Part shown: one piece after another, positions 7,216-16,743 of the stretch
Position numbering within the stretch: the first letter of the stretch is position 1
Layout: each line of letters opens with the position of its first letter
Assembly: GCA_002293535.1 (NCBI GenBank)
Contig: DBDK01000007.1
Location: 1-37,949 of the forward strand
Reading direction: 5' to 3'
Origin: Alistipes sp. UBA934
GTDB lineage: Bacteria; Bacteroidota; Bacteroidia; Bacteroidales; Rikenellaceae
Length of the DNA: 37,949 nt
Translations under genes and position numbers: made by a program
The notes under the pieces: generated by a model
What the model was told of the DNA's origin: nothing
The model's database searches: none
Seen by the model: only the letters and a program-made list of their open reading frames with translations

Positions 7216-8178
7216 TTATATATTAAAATCCAACCCCAGTTTTTCGGCCACATTCACCAGCATATCCCTGGTCATCTCTTCCAGCCCCCATTTCGGCGCC
7301 CAGCCCCAGTTTGCTCTGGCGGCGCTGTCATCGACCGAGGCGGGCCAGTATTTGGCGATTTCGCGCCTGAAATCGGGTTTGTAGTCGATAGTAAAAGATG
7401 GTATGTAGCGACGAATCTCCGCGGCCAGCTCTTCGGGCGTGAAGCTCATTGCTCCCAGATTGTAGCCCCCGTGATATTTCAGCGCGTCGGTCGGAGCTTC
7501 CAGTAGTTCAACCGTAGCTCTCACGCAGTCAGGCATATACATCATCGGCAGACACGACTCCGGACTCAAAGGACACACATAAGAACCACTCTTCAGAGCT
7601 TCATAAAATATCTCCACGGCATAATCGGTAGTTCCGCCTCCCGGCATTGTCTTGTACGAGATTATTCCCGGATATCTTATTCCTCTCATATCCAGTCCGT
7701 TCTTTTTCCAGTAGTAGTCGGCGAGCATTTCTCCCACCACCTTTGTCACTCCGTACATCGTATTGGGTTTGAGGATCGTCTCTTGCGGCGCGTTGTACAG
7801 CACCGAGGTCGGCCCGAACACCGCAATCGAGCTGGGAACCATCAGTCTGTCGAGCCTTTGCGCCATCGCCACTCGTATCACGTTCAGTAGCCCGTCTATG
7901 TTTATCTTCCAGGCCAGATCGGGGTTTTGCTCACCGCGTGCCGACAGTATTGCCGCCAGATGGACAATCGTATCGACTTCGTGCCGCTTCACCACTCTCT
8001 CCAATGCGTGTACGTCCGTCACGTCCAGTCGCTCGAATGCGTTGTCCGGCACCATTCCGTGTACGTCGTTATTCACATCACTAACGATCACGTTTTCAGC
8101 CCCGTACCTGCGGTTAAACTCCAAGGTCAGCTCGGTTCCTATTTGCCCCAGCGCACCTGTTACAAGGATTTTTTTCAT
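7216..8178 (-). CDS. L-threonine 3-dehydrogenase, SDR type
   Basis: This is a 320-residue extended short-chain dehydrogenase. The N-terminal Rossmann motif is GALGQIG, DVTD and the VHLAAILSA block follow, the active site is YGVTK with Ser in VPSSIAVFGP, and the PGIISYKTMPGGGTTDYAVEIF segment is diagnostic of the SDR-type threonine 3-dehydrogenases rather than the zinc MDR type. It oxidises L-threonine with NAD to 2-amino-3-ketobutyrate. No kbl ligase gene is adjacent. It follows tRNA-Thr and its terminator and precedes osmC by 12 bases. That a threonine-using enzyme lies next to tRNA-Thr is probably chance. Confidence 0.88.
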   Translation of the reverse strand: MKKILVTGALGQIGTELTLEFNRRYGAENVIVSDVNNDVHGMVPDNAFERLDVTDVHALERVVKRHEVDTIVHLAAILSARGEQNPDLAWKINIDGLLNVIRVAMAQRLDRLMVPSSIAVFGPTSVLYNAPQETILKPNTMYGVTKVVGEMLADYYWKKNGLDMRGIRYPGIISYKTMPGGGTTDYAVEIFYEALKSGSYVCPLSPESCLPMMYMPDCVRATVELLEAPTDALKYHGGYNLGAMSFTPEELAAEIRRYIPSFTIDYKPDFRREIAKYWPASVDDSAARANWGWAPKWGLEEMTRDMLVNVAEKLGLDFNI

Positions 8179-8203
8179 ACTCCTAAGAAAGTGGATTTAT
8201 ATC

Positions 8204-8238
8204 AAAAAGGGGCCTCTCGCAAACGCGTTCGACCCCCT
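8204..8238 (-). terminator. terminator after tRNA-Thr
   Basis: On the minus strand AGGGG pairs with CCCCT (inner CGC/GCG), followed by TTTTT. It lies directly after the tRNA 3' end and before the threonine dehydrogenase gene. Confidence 0.6.
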
Positions 8239-8239
8239 G

Positions 8240-8311
<72 letters not shown>

Positions 8312-8352
8312 AAAAGTGTGCAAAAGTAGCAACTTTTTTCCAAATACCAAAA

Positions 8353-9687
8353 TTATAGCGTACCTTGTTCTACCATACTTCTCGCCACCTTCATAAACCC
8401 GGCAATGTTGGCTCCCTTCATATAGTTTATGTAGCTTCCTTCTTTCCCATACTCCAGACAGGCTCCGTGAATGGAGTCCATAATCTGATGCAGCTTGGCA
8501 TCGACTTCGGGCGCCGTCCAGTTCAGTTTTTGCGAGTTTTGGCTCATTTCCAGGCCTGAGGTTGCCACTCCTCCTGCGTTCACCGCTTTTCCCGGTCCGT
8601 AAGGTACTTTCGCGTGTATGAAAGTGTCGATGGCTTCCGGTGTGCAACCCATATTGGACACTTCCGCCACGACTTGCACTTTGTTTGCCACCAGCGTCTT
8701 TGCATCGTCTCCGTTCAACTCGTTTTGTGTTGCGCAGGGCATTGCGATATCCACTTTGACTTCCCAGGGTTTCTTTCCTGCGTGGAATTCCGAGCCCGCA
8801 AACTTCTTTGCATAAGGCGCCACCACGTCATTGTTGGATGCACGAAGTTCCAGCATATAGGCGATCTTTTCTGCGTTCAATCCTGCCGGGTCGTAGATAT
8901 ATCCGTCCGGCCCTGAGATCGTCACCACCTTCGCCCCCAACTCTGTTGCTTTGCTTGCAGCTCCCCAGGCAACGTTTCCGAAGCCCGAAATCGCCACAGT
9001 TTTGCCTTTTAGCACCGCGCCCATATCTTCCAGCATCCTCACCAGGAAATAGACCGCTCCGAATCCGGTTGCTTCCGGCCTGATCAGGGAACCCCCGTAT
9101 GTCATTCCTTTTCCCGTGAACACACCCGTATTCTCTTGTGCCAGCTTTCTGTACATTCCGTACATATAGCCTATCTCTCTTGCCCCTGTCCCGATATCTC
9201 CCGCCGGCACGTCTGTTTCGGGCCCGATGTGGCGCCACAGTTCCAGCATAAATGCCTGGCAGAACCTCATCACTTCCCCGTCGCTCTTTCCTTTAGGGTT
9301 AAAGTCCGAACCTCCCTTTGCTCCGCCCATCGGCAGGGTTGTCAGCGAGTTTTTGAACGTCTGCTCGAAACCGAGGAATTTCAATATCGACAGGTTCACA
9401 CTCGGATGGAACCTTATTCCTCCCTTGTATGGCCCTATTGCGTTGTTGTACTGTACTCTGTAACCCAGATTGACATTGGTTTCGCCCTTGTCGTCCACCC
9501 ATACGACCTTGAAAGTGAAGATCCTGTCGGGTTCCACGATGCGTTCTGCTATCTTGTTTTTCTCGAATTCGGGGTGTTTGTTGTACTCGTCCTGCACCGT
9601 TACAAGTACTTCCTTTACTGCTTGCAGATACTCCGGTTCTCCCGGATGGCGGGCCTCGATGTCGGCCATCAGTTTTTCGACATTCAT
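8353..9687 (-). CDS. gdhA: NADP-type glutamate dehydrogenase
   Basis: This 444-residue enzyme aligns along its whole length with the hexameric glutamate dehydrogenases of about 445 residues. The glutamate-binding and catalytic block is LPMGGAKGGSDFNPKGKSD near residues 115-135. PAGDIGTGAREIGYMYGMYR and the Rossmann segment SGFGNVAWGAASKA follow. It converts 2-oxoglutarate, ammonia and NADPH to glutamate, the main ammonia assimilation route in many gut Bacteroidetes. It has its own -7 box and is divergent from the GNAT-like gene. The minus-strand codons are strongly purine-ended, as in other minus genes of this region. Confidence 0.96.
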   Translation of the reverse strand: MNVEKLMADIEARHPGEPEYLQAVKEVLVTVQDEYNKHPEFEKNKIAERIVEPDRIFTFKVVWVDDKGETNVNLGYRVQYNNAIGPYKGGIRFHPSVNLSILKFLGFEQTFKNSLTTLPMGGAKGGSDFNPKGKSDGEVMRFCQAFMLELWRHIGPETDVPAGDIGTGAREIGYMYGMYRKLAQENTGVFTGKGMTYGGSLIRPEATGFGAVYFLVRMLEDMGAVLKGKTVAISGFGNVAWGAASKATELGAKVVTISGPDGYIYDPAGLNAEKIAYMLELRASNNDVVAPYAKKFAGSEFHAGKKPWEVKVDIAMPCATQNELNGDDAKTLVANKVQVVAEVSNMGCTPEAIDTFIHAKVPYGPGKAVNAGGVATSGLEMSQNSQKLNWTAPEVDAKLHQIMDSIHGACLEYGKEGSYINYMKGANIAGFMKVARSMVEQGTL

Positions 9688-9717
9688 AACTTTCGTTTTT
9701 TTGGATTAATTAGACTC

Positions 9718-9725
9718 CAAAATTA
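9718..9725 (-). promoter_or_regulatory. -7 box TAATTTTG for gdhA
   Basis: Minus-strand TAATTTTG fits TAnnTTTG and lies 30 bases before the gdhA ATG. A plus-strand box is only 13 bases away, so the two divergent promoters are packed into an 80-base gap. Confidence 0.5.
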
Positions 9726-9738
9726 TCAAAATTTTTCT

Positions 9739-9746
9739 TAACTTTG
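9739..9746 (+). promoter_or_regulatory. -7 box TAACTTTG for the GNAT-like gene
   Basis: This is a perfect TAnnTTTG match 21 bases before the ATG at 9768. Confidence 0.5.
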
Positions 9747-9767
9747 TTATTCTAAGCCGCAAAAATT

Positions 9768-10964
9768 ATGCAGTACAGTATTGAGTCGGTAACAGATAAA
9801 AGGCAGATTAGGGAGTTTTTGGAACTGCCTAAGCGCCTTTATAGGAACAATCGTAATTGGGTTTGCCCCTTGGACGACGACATTGAAAGGGTTTTCGATC
9901 CTTCTCGCAACAAAAAATTTTCCGATGGCGAGGCCGTTCGCTGGATCGCTCGAAACTCTGACGGCACGGTAGTAGGTCGTATCGCCGCTTTCTATAACCG
10001 CGAGGATGCCGCCATCGAGGAGCAGCCAACGGGTGGGGTAGGGTTCTTCGAGGCCATCGATGACCAGTCTCTGGCCAACCTCCTTTTCGACACGGCCAAA
10101 AACTGGCTCTCCGAAAGAGGTATGGAGGCTATGGATGGGCCCGTTAATTTCGGTTCTCGCGACGCTTGGTGGGGCCTTCTGGTGGATGGGTTCGAGTTCC
10201 AGCCTCTTTACACAAATCCCTATAATCCGCCCTATTACATCGAGCTTTTCGAGAATTACGGTTTTCAGAACTACTTCAATCAATACACCTATAACCGCGC
10301 CCTCAAGAGTGGCATTCTTTCCCAGTCGGTCTATGATCGTGTCCAGCGTCTTCGCGAGTCTCCGGGTTATCGTTTCGAGCACATCAGTCTCAAGAATCTC
10401 CCTCAGGTTGCCGATGATTTCCGGTTGGTTTACAACAAGGCTTGGACCGGTCATTCGGGCGTCAAGCCTATGGAGCGCGACGAGGCTCATCGTATGATGC
10501 GCTCTATCAAACCCATTATCGACGAGCGGCTGATTTACTTTGCGTTTTTCAACGACGAGCCGATCGGATTTTTCATTATGGTTCCGGATCTCAACCGCGT
10601 CATCGGTCGCTTCGGCGGTAAGTTGAACCTCATCAACAAGATTCGGCTTTGGTTTATGCTTAAGGTCACCCATCGCGCCGACCGCATTTTCGCTATCATC
10701 TTCGGTGTTGCTCCTGAGTTCCACGGTAAGGGTATCGAGTCGGGTATTATCCACGAGTTCGAGTCCGAGGTTTCCAAGGGCGGTATGCCTTATCGCTCGC
10801 TTGAGCTCGCTTGGGTTGGCGATTTCAATCCCATTATGATGCGTATGGTCGAGAATTACGTTTGTGCCACCCGCCATAAGACCCACGTCACTTTCCGCTA
10901 CCTGTTCGATCGCACCAGGGAATTTAAACGCGCGCCCCGCATCGGCGTTAAAAAAGCACAATAG
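9768..10964 (+). CDS. GNAT-like acyltransferase family protein
   Basis: This 398-residue soluble protein has the C-terminal feature of a GNAT fold: IFGVAPEFHGKGIESGIIHE at about 308-327 corresponds to the acetyl-CoA pyrophosphate loop. The N-terminus (RLYRNNRNWVCPLDDDIERVFDP, FSDGEAVRWIARN) is a conserved block seen in long Bacteroidetes proteins annotated only as acetyltransferase-like. The substrate is unknown. The gene ends 3 bases before gcvT, so the two are co-transcribed, but a functional link to glycine cleavage is not obvious. Codons are strongly pyrimidine-ended, as in the other plus-strand genes between 6 and 25 kb. Confidence 0.7.
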   Translation: MQYSIESVTDKRQIREFLELPKRLYRNNRNWVCPLDDDIERVFDPSRNKKFSDGEAVRWIARNSDGTVVGRIAAFYNREDAAIEEQPTGGVGFFEAIDDQSLANLLFDTAKNWLSERGMEAMDGPVNFGSRDAWWGLLVDGFEFQPLYTNPYNPPYYIELFENYGFQNYFNQYTYNRALKSGILSQSVYDRVQRLRESPGYRFEHISLKNLPQVADDFRLVYNKAWTGHSGVKPMERDEAHRMMRSIKPIIDERLIYFAFFNDEPIGFFIMVPDLNRVIGRFGGKLNLINKIRLWFMLKVTHRADRIFAIIFGVAPEFHGKGIESGIIHEFESEVSKGGMPYRSLELAWVGDFNPIMMRMVENYVCATRHKTHVTFRYLFDRTREFKRAPRIGVKKAQ

Positions 10965-10967
10965 CAG

Positions 10968-12110
10968 ATGAAAACCACTCCCTTCACGAAGTATCACATC
11001 GCCGCCGGCGCTCGTATGGCCGAGTTCGCCGGTTATAATATGCCCATCGAGTTTTCCGGCATCACGGAAGAGCACCTAACCGTTCGCGAGCGTGCCGGCG
11101 TTTTCGACGTGTCCCATATGGGCGAGATTTGGGTTAAGGGCCCAAAGGCTCTCCCGTTTCTCCAGTTCGTTACCACTAACGACATAGCCGTTCTCACCGA
11201 CGGTAAGGCTCAATATTCCGCCCTTCCTAACGGTAAGGGCGGCCTTGTCGATGACATCCTGGTTTATCGCATCGACGCCGAGACCTATCTTCTCGTGGTG
11301 AACGCCTCCAATATCGACAAAGATTGGGCTCACCTCACCCATCACGGTGCCGCTTTCGGCCTCCGTCCCGGTATCGAGCTTTATAATGCTTCCGACGAGA
11401 TCGCCCAGTTGGCCGTTCAGGGCCCTGTTGCAATGCAGATCGTGCAGCAGCTTTGCCCCGCCCCCGTCGCTGATCTCCCTTATTATACTTTTGTTAAGAC
11501 CGAGGTGGCCGGTATCCCCAATGCCATTCTTTCCGCCACTGGTTACACCGGTTCCGGTGGTTGCGAGATTTATGTTGCCAACTCCGATGCCGACAAGCTC
11601 TGGACTGCCCTTTGGCAGGCCGGTACTCCGTTGGGTCTTAAGAACATCGGCCTGGGCGCCCGCGACACTCTCCGGCTCGAAAAGGGATTTTGTCTCTACG
11701 GTAACGACCTGGATGACACCACTTCCACCATTGAGGCGGGCCTGGGTTGGATCACCAAATTTACCAAGGATTTTATCGACCGCCCTCGCTTCGAGGCTCA
11801 GAAGCAGGCTCTGGCGGCTAAGGACTTTTCGCCGTCCGGTATCTCCCGTCGCCTTGTCGGTTTCACGCTTTCCGAGCGTGGGATTCCTCGCCACGGTTAT
11901 TCTCTGGCCGCTCCCGTCGCCAAGGATGGGGGTTCGGGCGGCCCTTCTGTCGTCGGCGTCGTAACTTCCGGTACAATGTCTCCTTGCCTCCGTCAGGGTA
12001 TCGGTATGGGTTATGTTTCCCCCGAATTCTCTGCTCCCGGTACCGAGATTGCTGTGATAATCCGCGACAAACCCGTTTCCGCCGTCGTCACCAAGCCACC
12101 ATTCGTCTAA
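10968..12110 (+). CDS. gcvT: glycine cleavage system T protein (aminomethyltransferase)
   Basis: This 380-residue protein is a full-length GcvT. It opens with MKTTPFTKYHIAAGARMAEFAG and contains GVFDVSHMGEIWVKG, the TNDIA block and GYTGSGGCEIYV, all family signatures for folate and lipoyl-substrate binding. It transfers the aminomethyl group from H protein to tetrahydrofolate, releasing ammonia. No gcvH or gcvP is in the window. It starts 3 bases after the GNAT-like gene, and its stop overlaps the end of convergent rodA by 4 bases. Confidence 0.96.
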   Translation: MKTTPFTKYHIAAGARMAEFAGYNMPIEFSGITEEHLTVRERAGVFDVSHMGEIWVKGPKALPFLQFVTTNDIAVLTDGKAQYSALPNGKGGLVDDILVYRIDAETYLLVVNASNIDKDWAHLTHHGAAFGLRPGIELYNASDEIAQLAVQGPVAMQIVQQLCPAPVADLPYYTFVKTEVAGIPNAILSATGYTGSGGCEIYVANSDADKLWTALWQAGTPLGLKNIGLGARDTLRLEKGFCLYGNDLDDTTSTIEAGLGWITKFTKDFIDRPRFEAQKQALAAKDFSPSGISRRLVGFTLSERGIPRHGYSLAAPVAKDGGSGGPSVVGVVTSGTMSPCLRQGIGMGYVSPEFSAPGTEIAVIIRDKPVSAVVTKPPFV

Positions 12111-13540
12111 CCCCTCATCTCCCCGCTTCCCAGATCCAGCCTCACGGCCACTATCAGCAGCAGGGTGAAAGCCAACAGCGATGAGCCGCCGTAAGAAAAG
12201 AATGGCAAGGGTATTCCTATCACCGGTACCAGCCCGATGGTCATACCTATATTAATAAGGACGTGTACGAGGAAGATTCCCGCCACGCAGTAACAATATA
12301 TCCTTGCAAAGGGTTCTTCGGCGCGTTCACCCATCCTCACAAGCCTCATTATCAGCACACAGAACAGCGCCAGCACGACTACCGAACCCAAGAAACCCCA
12401 CTCTTCACCCACCGTGCAGAATATGAAGTCCGTGCTTTGTTCCGGTACGAAGTTGAATTTGGTTTGCGTTCCTTCCAGATATCCCTTTCCCGCCAATCCT
12501 CCCGATCCGATGGCTATCTTGCTCTGATTCACGTTGTAACCCCATCCCCTCGCGTCGCTTTCTATTCCCAGTGTGTCCAGTATTCGCTTTTGTTGGTGCA
12601 GGTCCAGATGGTCGAACACCACATCCGTCACCGACACGAACGCCACCGAGGCCACAAACAGCACTATGTAAATCCAAAATCCCTTCAACCTGTGTGCCCA
12701 GGCAACTCCCGCCACTACCGGCAGAGACGCGAAGGTCGTTCCCAACAGTATCGTGTAATATCTCCACTGCACACCCGCTCCATATCTCATCCCCAGCCAC
12801 ACGGCGATCGACATCATAGCCACTCCTGCCAAGTAGATCAGCGGTACTTTCCAGTTCTTGTAACCCACTCCGAATCCGGCGGCACAGCCTATCAGGATCA
12901 GTATCAGCAGCCCCGTGTCCGTAATCCAGAACGAGCCGAAGAACAGTCCCAGCACTATTCCCAGCACTATGTAGACCCACCTGTTCAGCCCTTCTCTGTA
13001 CAACATAAACAGGAACGAGCCATAGACCACCGCCGAGCCCACATCGTGTTGCAGGAACATCACTCCCACCGGCACACCCAATAGCAGCATCACTCGTAGC
13101 AGGTCTGCCGGTCGCGTCACCGAGAATCCGAATACACTCATCGCCCGTGCCAATGCCAGGGATGCTGCGAACTTCATAAACTCTGCGGGTTGAATTGCCA
13201 CCGGCCCTATAAATAACCAGGCCCTCGCTCCTTTGATTTCCGGACTCACCACCAGTGTTGCCAGCATTAGCGCCAAACACAGCCCATAGACAGGGTAGGC
13301 CAGTATGTGATAGAATTTGTCGTCCAGTAGCATCACCACCAGCGCGACCAAGAACGATACGCCGATCCATATCAGCTGCATTCCGTACCTTTGCGTGATG
13401 TCGAACACTTCTCGCGAGCTGTCATACACCGCGGCGTAGAGATTAAGCCATCCCAGTGCCACCAAGGCCACGTAGATTACGATCGTCCACCAATCCACCT
13501 TTCCGTGGATCACCTCTGTCGATCTAAAGCGTCCCGTCAT
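12107..13540 (-). CDS. rodA: rod-shape peptidoglycan glycosyltransferase RodA
   Basis: This 477-residue SEDS membrane protein has about ten membrane segments. The conserved C-terminal IPLPFFSYGGSSLLAFTL motif is present, as is the NVNQSKIAIGSGGLAGKGYLEGTQTK loop. RodA polymerises lipid II glycan strands at the lateral wall together with PBP2, which is encoded immediately upstream. Its start overlaps the mrdA stop by 4 bases (ATGA), so translation is coupled. It is the last gene of the purH-mreBCD-mrdA-rodA run. It is longer than the usual 370-420 residues because of extra sequence between the central membrane segments. Confidence 0.94.
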   Translation of the reverse strand: MTGRFRSTEVIHGKVDWWTIVIYVALVALGWLNLYAAVYDSSREVFDITQRYGMQLIWIGVSFLVALVVMLLDDKFYHILAYPVYGLCLALMLATLVVSPEIKGARAWLFIGPVAIQPAEFMKFAASLALARAMSVFGFSVTRPADLLRVMLLLGVPVGVMFLQHDVGSAVVYGSFLFMLYREGLNRWVYIVLGIVLGLFFGSFWITDTGLLILILIGCAAGFGVGYKNWKVPLIYLAGVAMMSIAVWLGMRYGAGVQWRYYTILLGTTFASLPVVAGVAWAHRLKGFWIYIVLFVASVAFVSVTDVVFDHLDLHQQKRILDTLGIESDARGWGYNVNQSKIAIGSGGLAGKGYLEGTQTKFNFVPEQSTDFIFCTVGEEWGFLGSVVVLALFCVLIMRLVRMGERAEEPFARIYCYCVAGIFLVHVLINIGMTIGLVPVIGIPLPFFSYGGSSLLAFTLLLIVAVRLDLGSGEMRG

Positions 13541-15363
13541 ATCCCAGTCCCGTCATAGTGCGGATACCTGATTTGCATCTCTTTCACATACTCCACCAGC
13601 TGTGGTCGCTTCACCGTGTCACACAGGTATTGTTCCATCAGCAGCGAGCCGATCGGTACCGCGGCCGTAGAGCCGAAGCCTGCGTTTTCTATGTAGACAC
13701 AGATCGCGATTTTCGGATCGTCCTTCGGGGCAAAACCCAGGAACACCGAGTGGTCTCTGTGCGCATTTTCCGCTGTTCCCGTCTTTCCGCATATCTCCAG
13801 CCCTGGCACGTAACCCATCGCTTTCACCGTTCCTCCGTCTTCGTGGGCGGCCATATACATCCCGTCTATTATCGGTTCGAAGTGCTGTGGCGCCACATCT
13901 GCGTAGTGGGGTTCGCTGAATTTGGGATCCATTTGTACTCCCTCTATTCCCTTGATCACGTGCGGTATGTAGTAGTGTCCCCTGTTTGCTATGGTTGCCG
14001 CCAGATTTGCCAGCTGTAGCGGACTGCATCCCAGCTCTCCCTGCCCGATGGCCAGCGATATCACCGTCAGCGAGTTCCACCTTTCTCTGTAGAGTTTGTC
14101 GTAATAGTCGGCTCCGTAGACCCTTCCCGCGTACTCCGATGTGAAGTCGCTGTCTAATTTTCGCCCGAACCCGAAACTTTGCACGTGCTGTGCCCAGTGC
14201 TCATACCCGCCTTTCATAATCCCTCCGTGCTCCGGTTCGTCCAATATGTTTCTCAGCACATAGCAGAAGTATGCGTTGCAGCTCGTCATAATCGCTTGCC
14301 TGAGGTTCAATGGCGAGGCGTGCGGGTGGCAGCCCACGGTCAAATTCCCCACAGTATATCCGCTGTGACACTCGTACATATATTCCGGCTTCAGCACCTC
14401 TTCTTCGAGTCCTATCAATCCGTTCACCATCTTGAATGTCGAACCCGGCGGATATGCGGCCATCACCGCTCTGTTGAACAACGGACTTCTCCTGTCGTTG
14501 GCCAGCCGTGCGTAATTGTTGTTCCTTTCTCTCCCCACCAATGCATCGGGGTCGTACGTAGGTCCGTTTGCCATCAGCAGTATCTCTCCGGTCGAAGGTT
14601 CCAGCGCCACAACTGCTCCCACTTTTCCTTCCATCAGTTGCTCCGCGAATGCCTGTAGCTCGGCATCCAGGGAGCTTATCAGCGTTCTTCCTGCCACCGG
14701 CATCGTGTCGTACATTCCGTCGCCGTAGGATCCTTTCACGATCCCGTGCACATCCACCAGGTTTATCTTCGTTCCCTTCTCTCCTCTCAGGTACTTTTCG
14801 TATGCCTGTTCTATCCCGCTTCGGCCTATGTAATCACCGCTTCTGTAGTAGTCGTCACTCAGATCTCCGCTATTCACTTCGCCCACATAACCCAGCAGAT
14901 TTCCGGCAATTTTCCTCGGATATGATCTCACAGTCCTGTATATCGTGTAGAATCCCGGTAGTCTCAGCTCGTCCAGTAGTAGTTTCGTCTCTTTGCTCAG
15001 CAGCGGTACTATCACCGATGGTCTCCGGCTCGAATATGCATTCGCCCGCTTCAGTTGCGCTCTCATTCTCGGCAGCGTCACGTCCACTATTCGGCACAGC
15101 AACAACGTATCGAAGGCGGCCACCTCCCTGGGCACCACCATCAAATCGTAACTCTCCCTGCTTTGTATTATGAATTCGCCGTTCCTGTCCAGTACCTCTC
15201 CTCGCGGTGGATAGAGCACTTCGTGGCGCAGTGCGTTGCTTTCGGCCATCTCTTTGTAGGATCTATCGACGATTTGGATTGCGAACAGCCTTATCACAAG
15301 CACGACAAACACCACGAGCACGAATACCCGCAACATCCTCTGTCTTGCAAATTGCTGATCCAT
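13537..15363 (-). CDS. mrdA: penicillin-binding protein 2 (elongasome transpeptidase)
   Basis: The protein has 608 residues. A single N-terminal membrane segment lies at about 11-31, the PBP dimerisation domain at about 50-220 (YPPRGEVLDRNGEF), and the transpeptidase domain follows. The catalytic motifs are the SxxK Ser308-Thr-Phe-Lys311, the SCN motif at about 365 (MTSCNAYFC), and KTG at about 529 (CGKTGTAEN). It cross-links peptidoglycan during lateral growth with RodA and MreC. Start and stop overlap mreD and rodA by 1 and 4 bases. Confidence 0.96.
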   Translation of the reverse strand: MDQQFARQRMLRVFVLVVFVVLVIRLFAIQIVDRSYKEMAESNALRHEVLYPPRGEVLDRNGEFIIQSRESYDLMVVPREVAAFDTLLLCRIVDVTLPRMRAQLKRANAYSSRRPSVIVPLLSKETKLLLDELRLPGFYTIYRTVRSYPRKIAGNLLGYVGEVNSGDLSDDYYRSGDYIGRSGIEQAYEKYLRGEKGTKINLVDVHGIVKGSYGDGMYDTMPVAGRTLISSLDAELQAFAEQLMEGKVGAVVALEPSTGEILLMANGPTYDPDALVGRERNNNYARLANDRRSPLFNRAVMAAYPPGSTFKMVNGLIGLEEEVLKPEYMYECHSGYTVGNLTVGCHPHASPLNLRQAIMTSCNAYFCYVLRNILDEPEHGGIMKGGYEHWAQHVQSFGFGRKLDSDFTSEYAGRVYGADYYDKLYRERWNSLTVISLAIGQGELGCSPLQLANLAATIANRGHYYIPHVIKGIEGVQMDPKFSEPHYADVAPQHFEPIIDGMYMAAHEDGGTVKAMGYVPGLEICGKTGTAENAHRDHSVFLGFAPKDDPKIAICVYIENAGFGSTAAVPIGSLLMEQYLCDTVKRPQLVEYVKEMQIRYPHYDGTGI

Positions 15364-15887
15364 TATATTCTACGTCTCGCTCTCAGGGTGAATAGCATCG
15401 ACACCGCCCACACTGCAAACAGCGTCACCACTCCGCTCACTGCGGTTTTCAGTAGCACCAGATGGTAGTTCTCCCAGCTCAGACTCTCCAGGGTGAAGAA
15501 TACCAGACAGTGCACTCCCACCGCCAGCGCCACGAATCTGAAAAACTTCCCTCCTCCCAGTGACTTCACCGATGGCATCACATTCTCCTGTCCGACCACG
15601 TCTTTGCCCAGTATCATCGTCATCTCTGGTCGCCTCAGATATGCTGTCAGTAGTGTTGTAGCAGTATGCAGTCCCGCCGTCCCTTCGAAAAAATCCATAA
15701 ATGCTCCCAGCGCGAAACCCAAAAACAGCATCGCCAGCGGCTTCGTGTTCACAGGCAGTAGCACGATGAACGCTACGTAAGCCAGCGGCGCGAAATATAC
15801 TCCCAGTCTCATCGAGTCCAGCAGGAAGAGTTGCAACAGCACCGCTGCCGTCACGAAGACCCCCACGTATGTCAAAAAATTACGCAC
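15363..15887 (-). CDS. mreD: rod shape-determining protein MreD
   Basis: This 174-residue very hydrophobic protein has about five membrane segments. Sequence similarity in this family is weak. The call rests on size, topology and position between mreC (8-base overlap) and mrdA (1-base overlap). The segment LFLGFALGAFMDFFEGTAGLHTA fits the MreD signature. It scaffolds the elongasome at the inner membrane. Confidence 0.9.
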   Translation of the reverse strand: MRNFLTYVGVFVTAAVLLQLFLLDSMRLGVYFAPLAYVAFIVLLPVNTKPLAMLFLGFALGAFMDFFEGTAGLHTATTLLTAYLRRPEMTMILGKDVVGQENVMPSVKSLGGGKFFRFVALAVGVHCLVFFTLESLSWENYHLVLLKTAVSGVVTLFAVWAVSMLFTLRARRRI

Positions 15888-16740
15888 CTTCCACCTCCCC
15901 TAAGACTTCTTCTTCTAATTTGATTCGCTCGTACACAGCCGGGTTCTTTATCAGTAGTACCACTCTCACCGCCCCCACATCCACTCCCAGTCTCACGTTC
16001 ATCTCATAAGATGCCCTCGCTTCGTCTATTTCGAAGTCCTCCACCGTTCCTATGTGTATCCCTTTCGGAAAAGAGAACGAGTATCCGCTCGTCACGATCT
16101 GATCACCCCTTGCCACTTCTGTATATTTGGGTACTTCGTTCAGTGCCACCACTCTTGGGTCTCCTCCCGACCACGAGATCGAGCCGAACTGGCCTGTTCC
16201 GGCCACCATTCCGCTTGCCCGAAACTCTGTGTTCAGCACAGACAGACACACGGCGTTGTGCTCCGAGGCGCTCTCCACATAACCCACCATATATCCGTCC
16301 AGCGATACCACCGCCATTCCTCTCTCCACCCCATCTTTGGTTCCCCGATCGACCATCAGGAAGTTTTCTCGCTTATCCACACTGTTTCTCACCACCCTCG
16401 CCACCACATATTCCAGCGGAAATATCGGCGCCAGCGAATCGACTCTCGGTGCGAGAGTATCTCTTTGCACTGCCGCCCTGTATTCCCTTGCCGCTGCCAT
16501 TTCGTTTTCCAGCATCTCCACTCTTGCTTCCAGCAGCCGGTTCGTCTTTGCCAGATTCAGATAGTCCTCCACCCCTGCAATGCTCCCGTATATCCCTCCC
16601 ACGATGTTGTTAGACACGCTCAGCAATCTCGCCCTGGTGTGCACCGACGATGAGGCATAATAGTGCAATGCCAATCCCTCCAACACAAGAAAGATCAGCA
16701 GCACGTATATCCGCCGCAGAAACAGTAAAAGTCTATACAC
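15880..16740 (-). CDS. mreC: rod shape-determining protein MreC
   Basis: This 286-residue protein has an N-terminal membrane anchor (about 9-29), a coiled coil (about 62-95, LEARVEMLENEMAAAREYR) and a periplasmic beta-rich domain with VARVVRNSVDKRENFLMVDRG and the GDQIVTSGYSFSFPKGIHIG block typical of MreC. It activates PBP2 and links it to MreB. It starts 3 bases after mreB ends and overlaps mreD by 8 bases. Confidence 0.94.
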   Translation of the reverse strand: MYRLLLFLRRIYVLLIFLVLEGLALHYYASSSVHTRARLLSVSNNIVGGIYGSIAGVEDYLNLAKTNRLLEARVEMLENEMAAAREYRAAVQRDTLAPRVDSLAPIFPLEYVVARVVRNSVDKRENFLMVDRGTKDGVERGMAVVSLDGYMVGYVESASEHNAVCLSVLNTEFRASGMVAGTGQFGSISWSGGDPRVVALNEVPKYTEVARGDQIVTSGYSFSFPKGIHIGTVEDFEIDEARASYEMNVRLGVDVGAVRVVLLIKNPAVYERIKLEEEVLGEVEGA

Positions 16741-16743
16741 GCT

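Noticed and set aside
9747..11894. Long antisense open frames opposite the GNAT-like gene and gcvT
   Set aside because: The strong codon bias of the real plus-strand genes removes stops from this antisense frame. The predicted proteins show no domain features.
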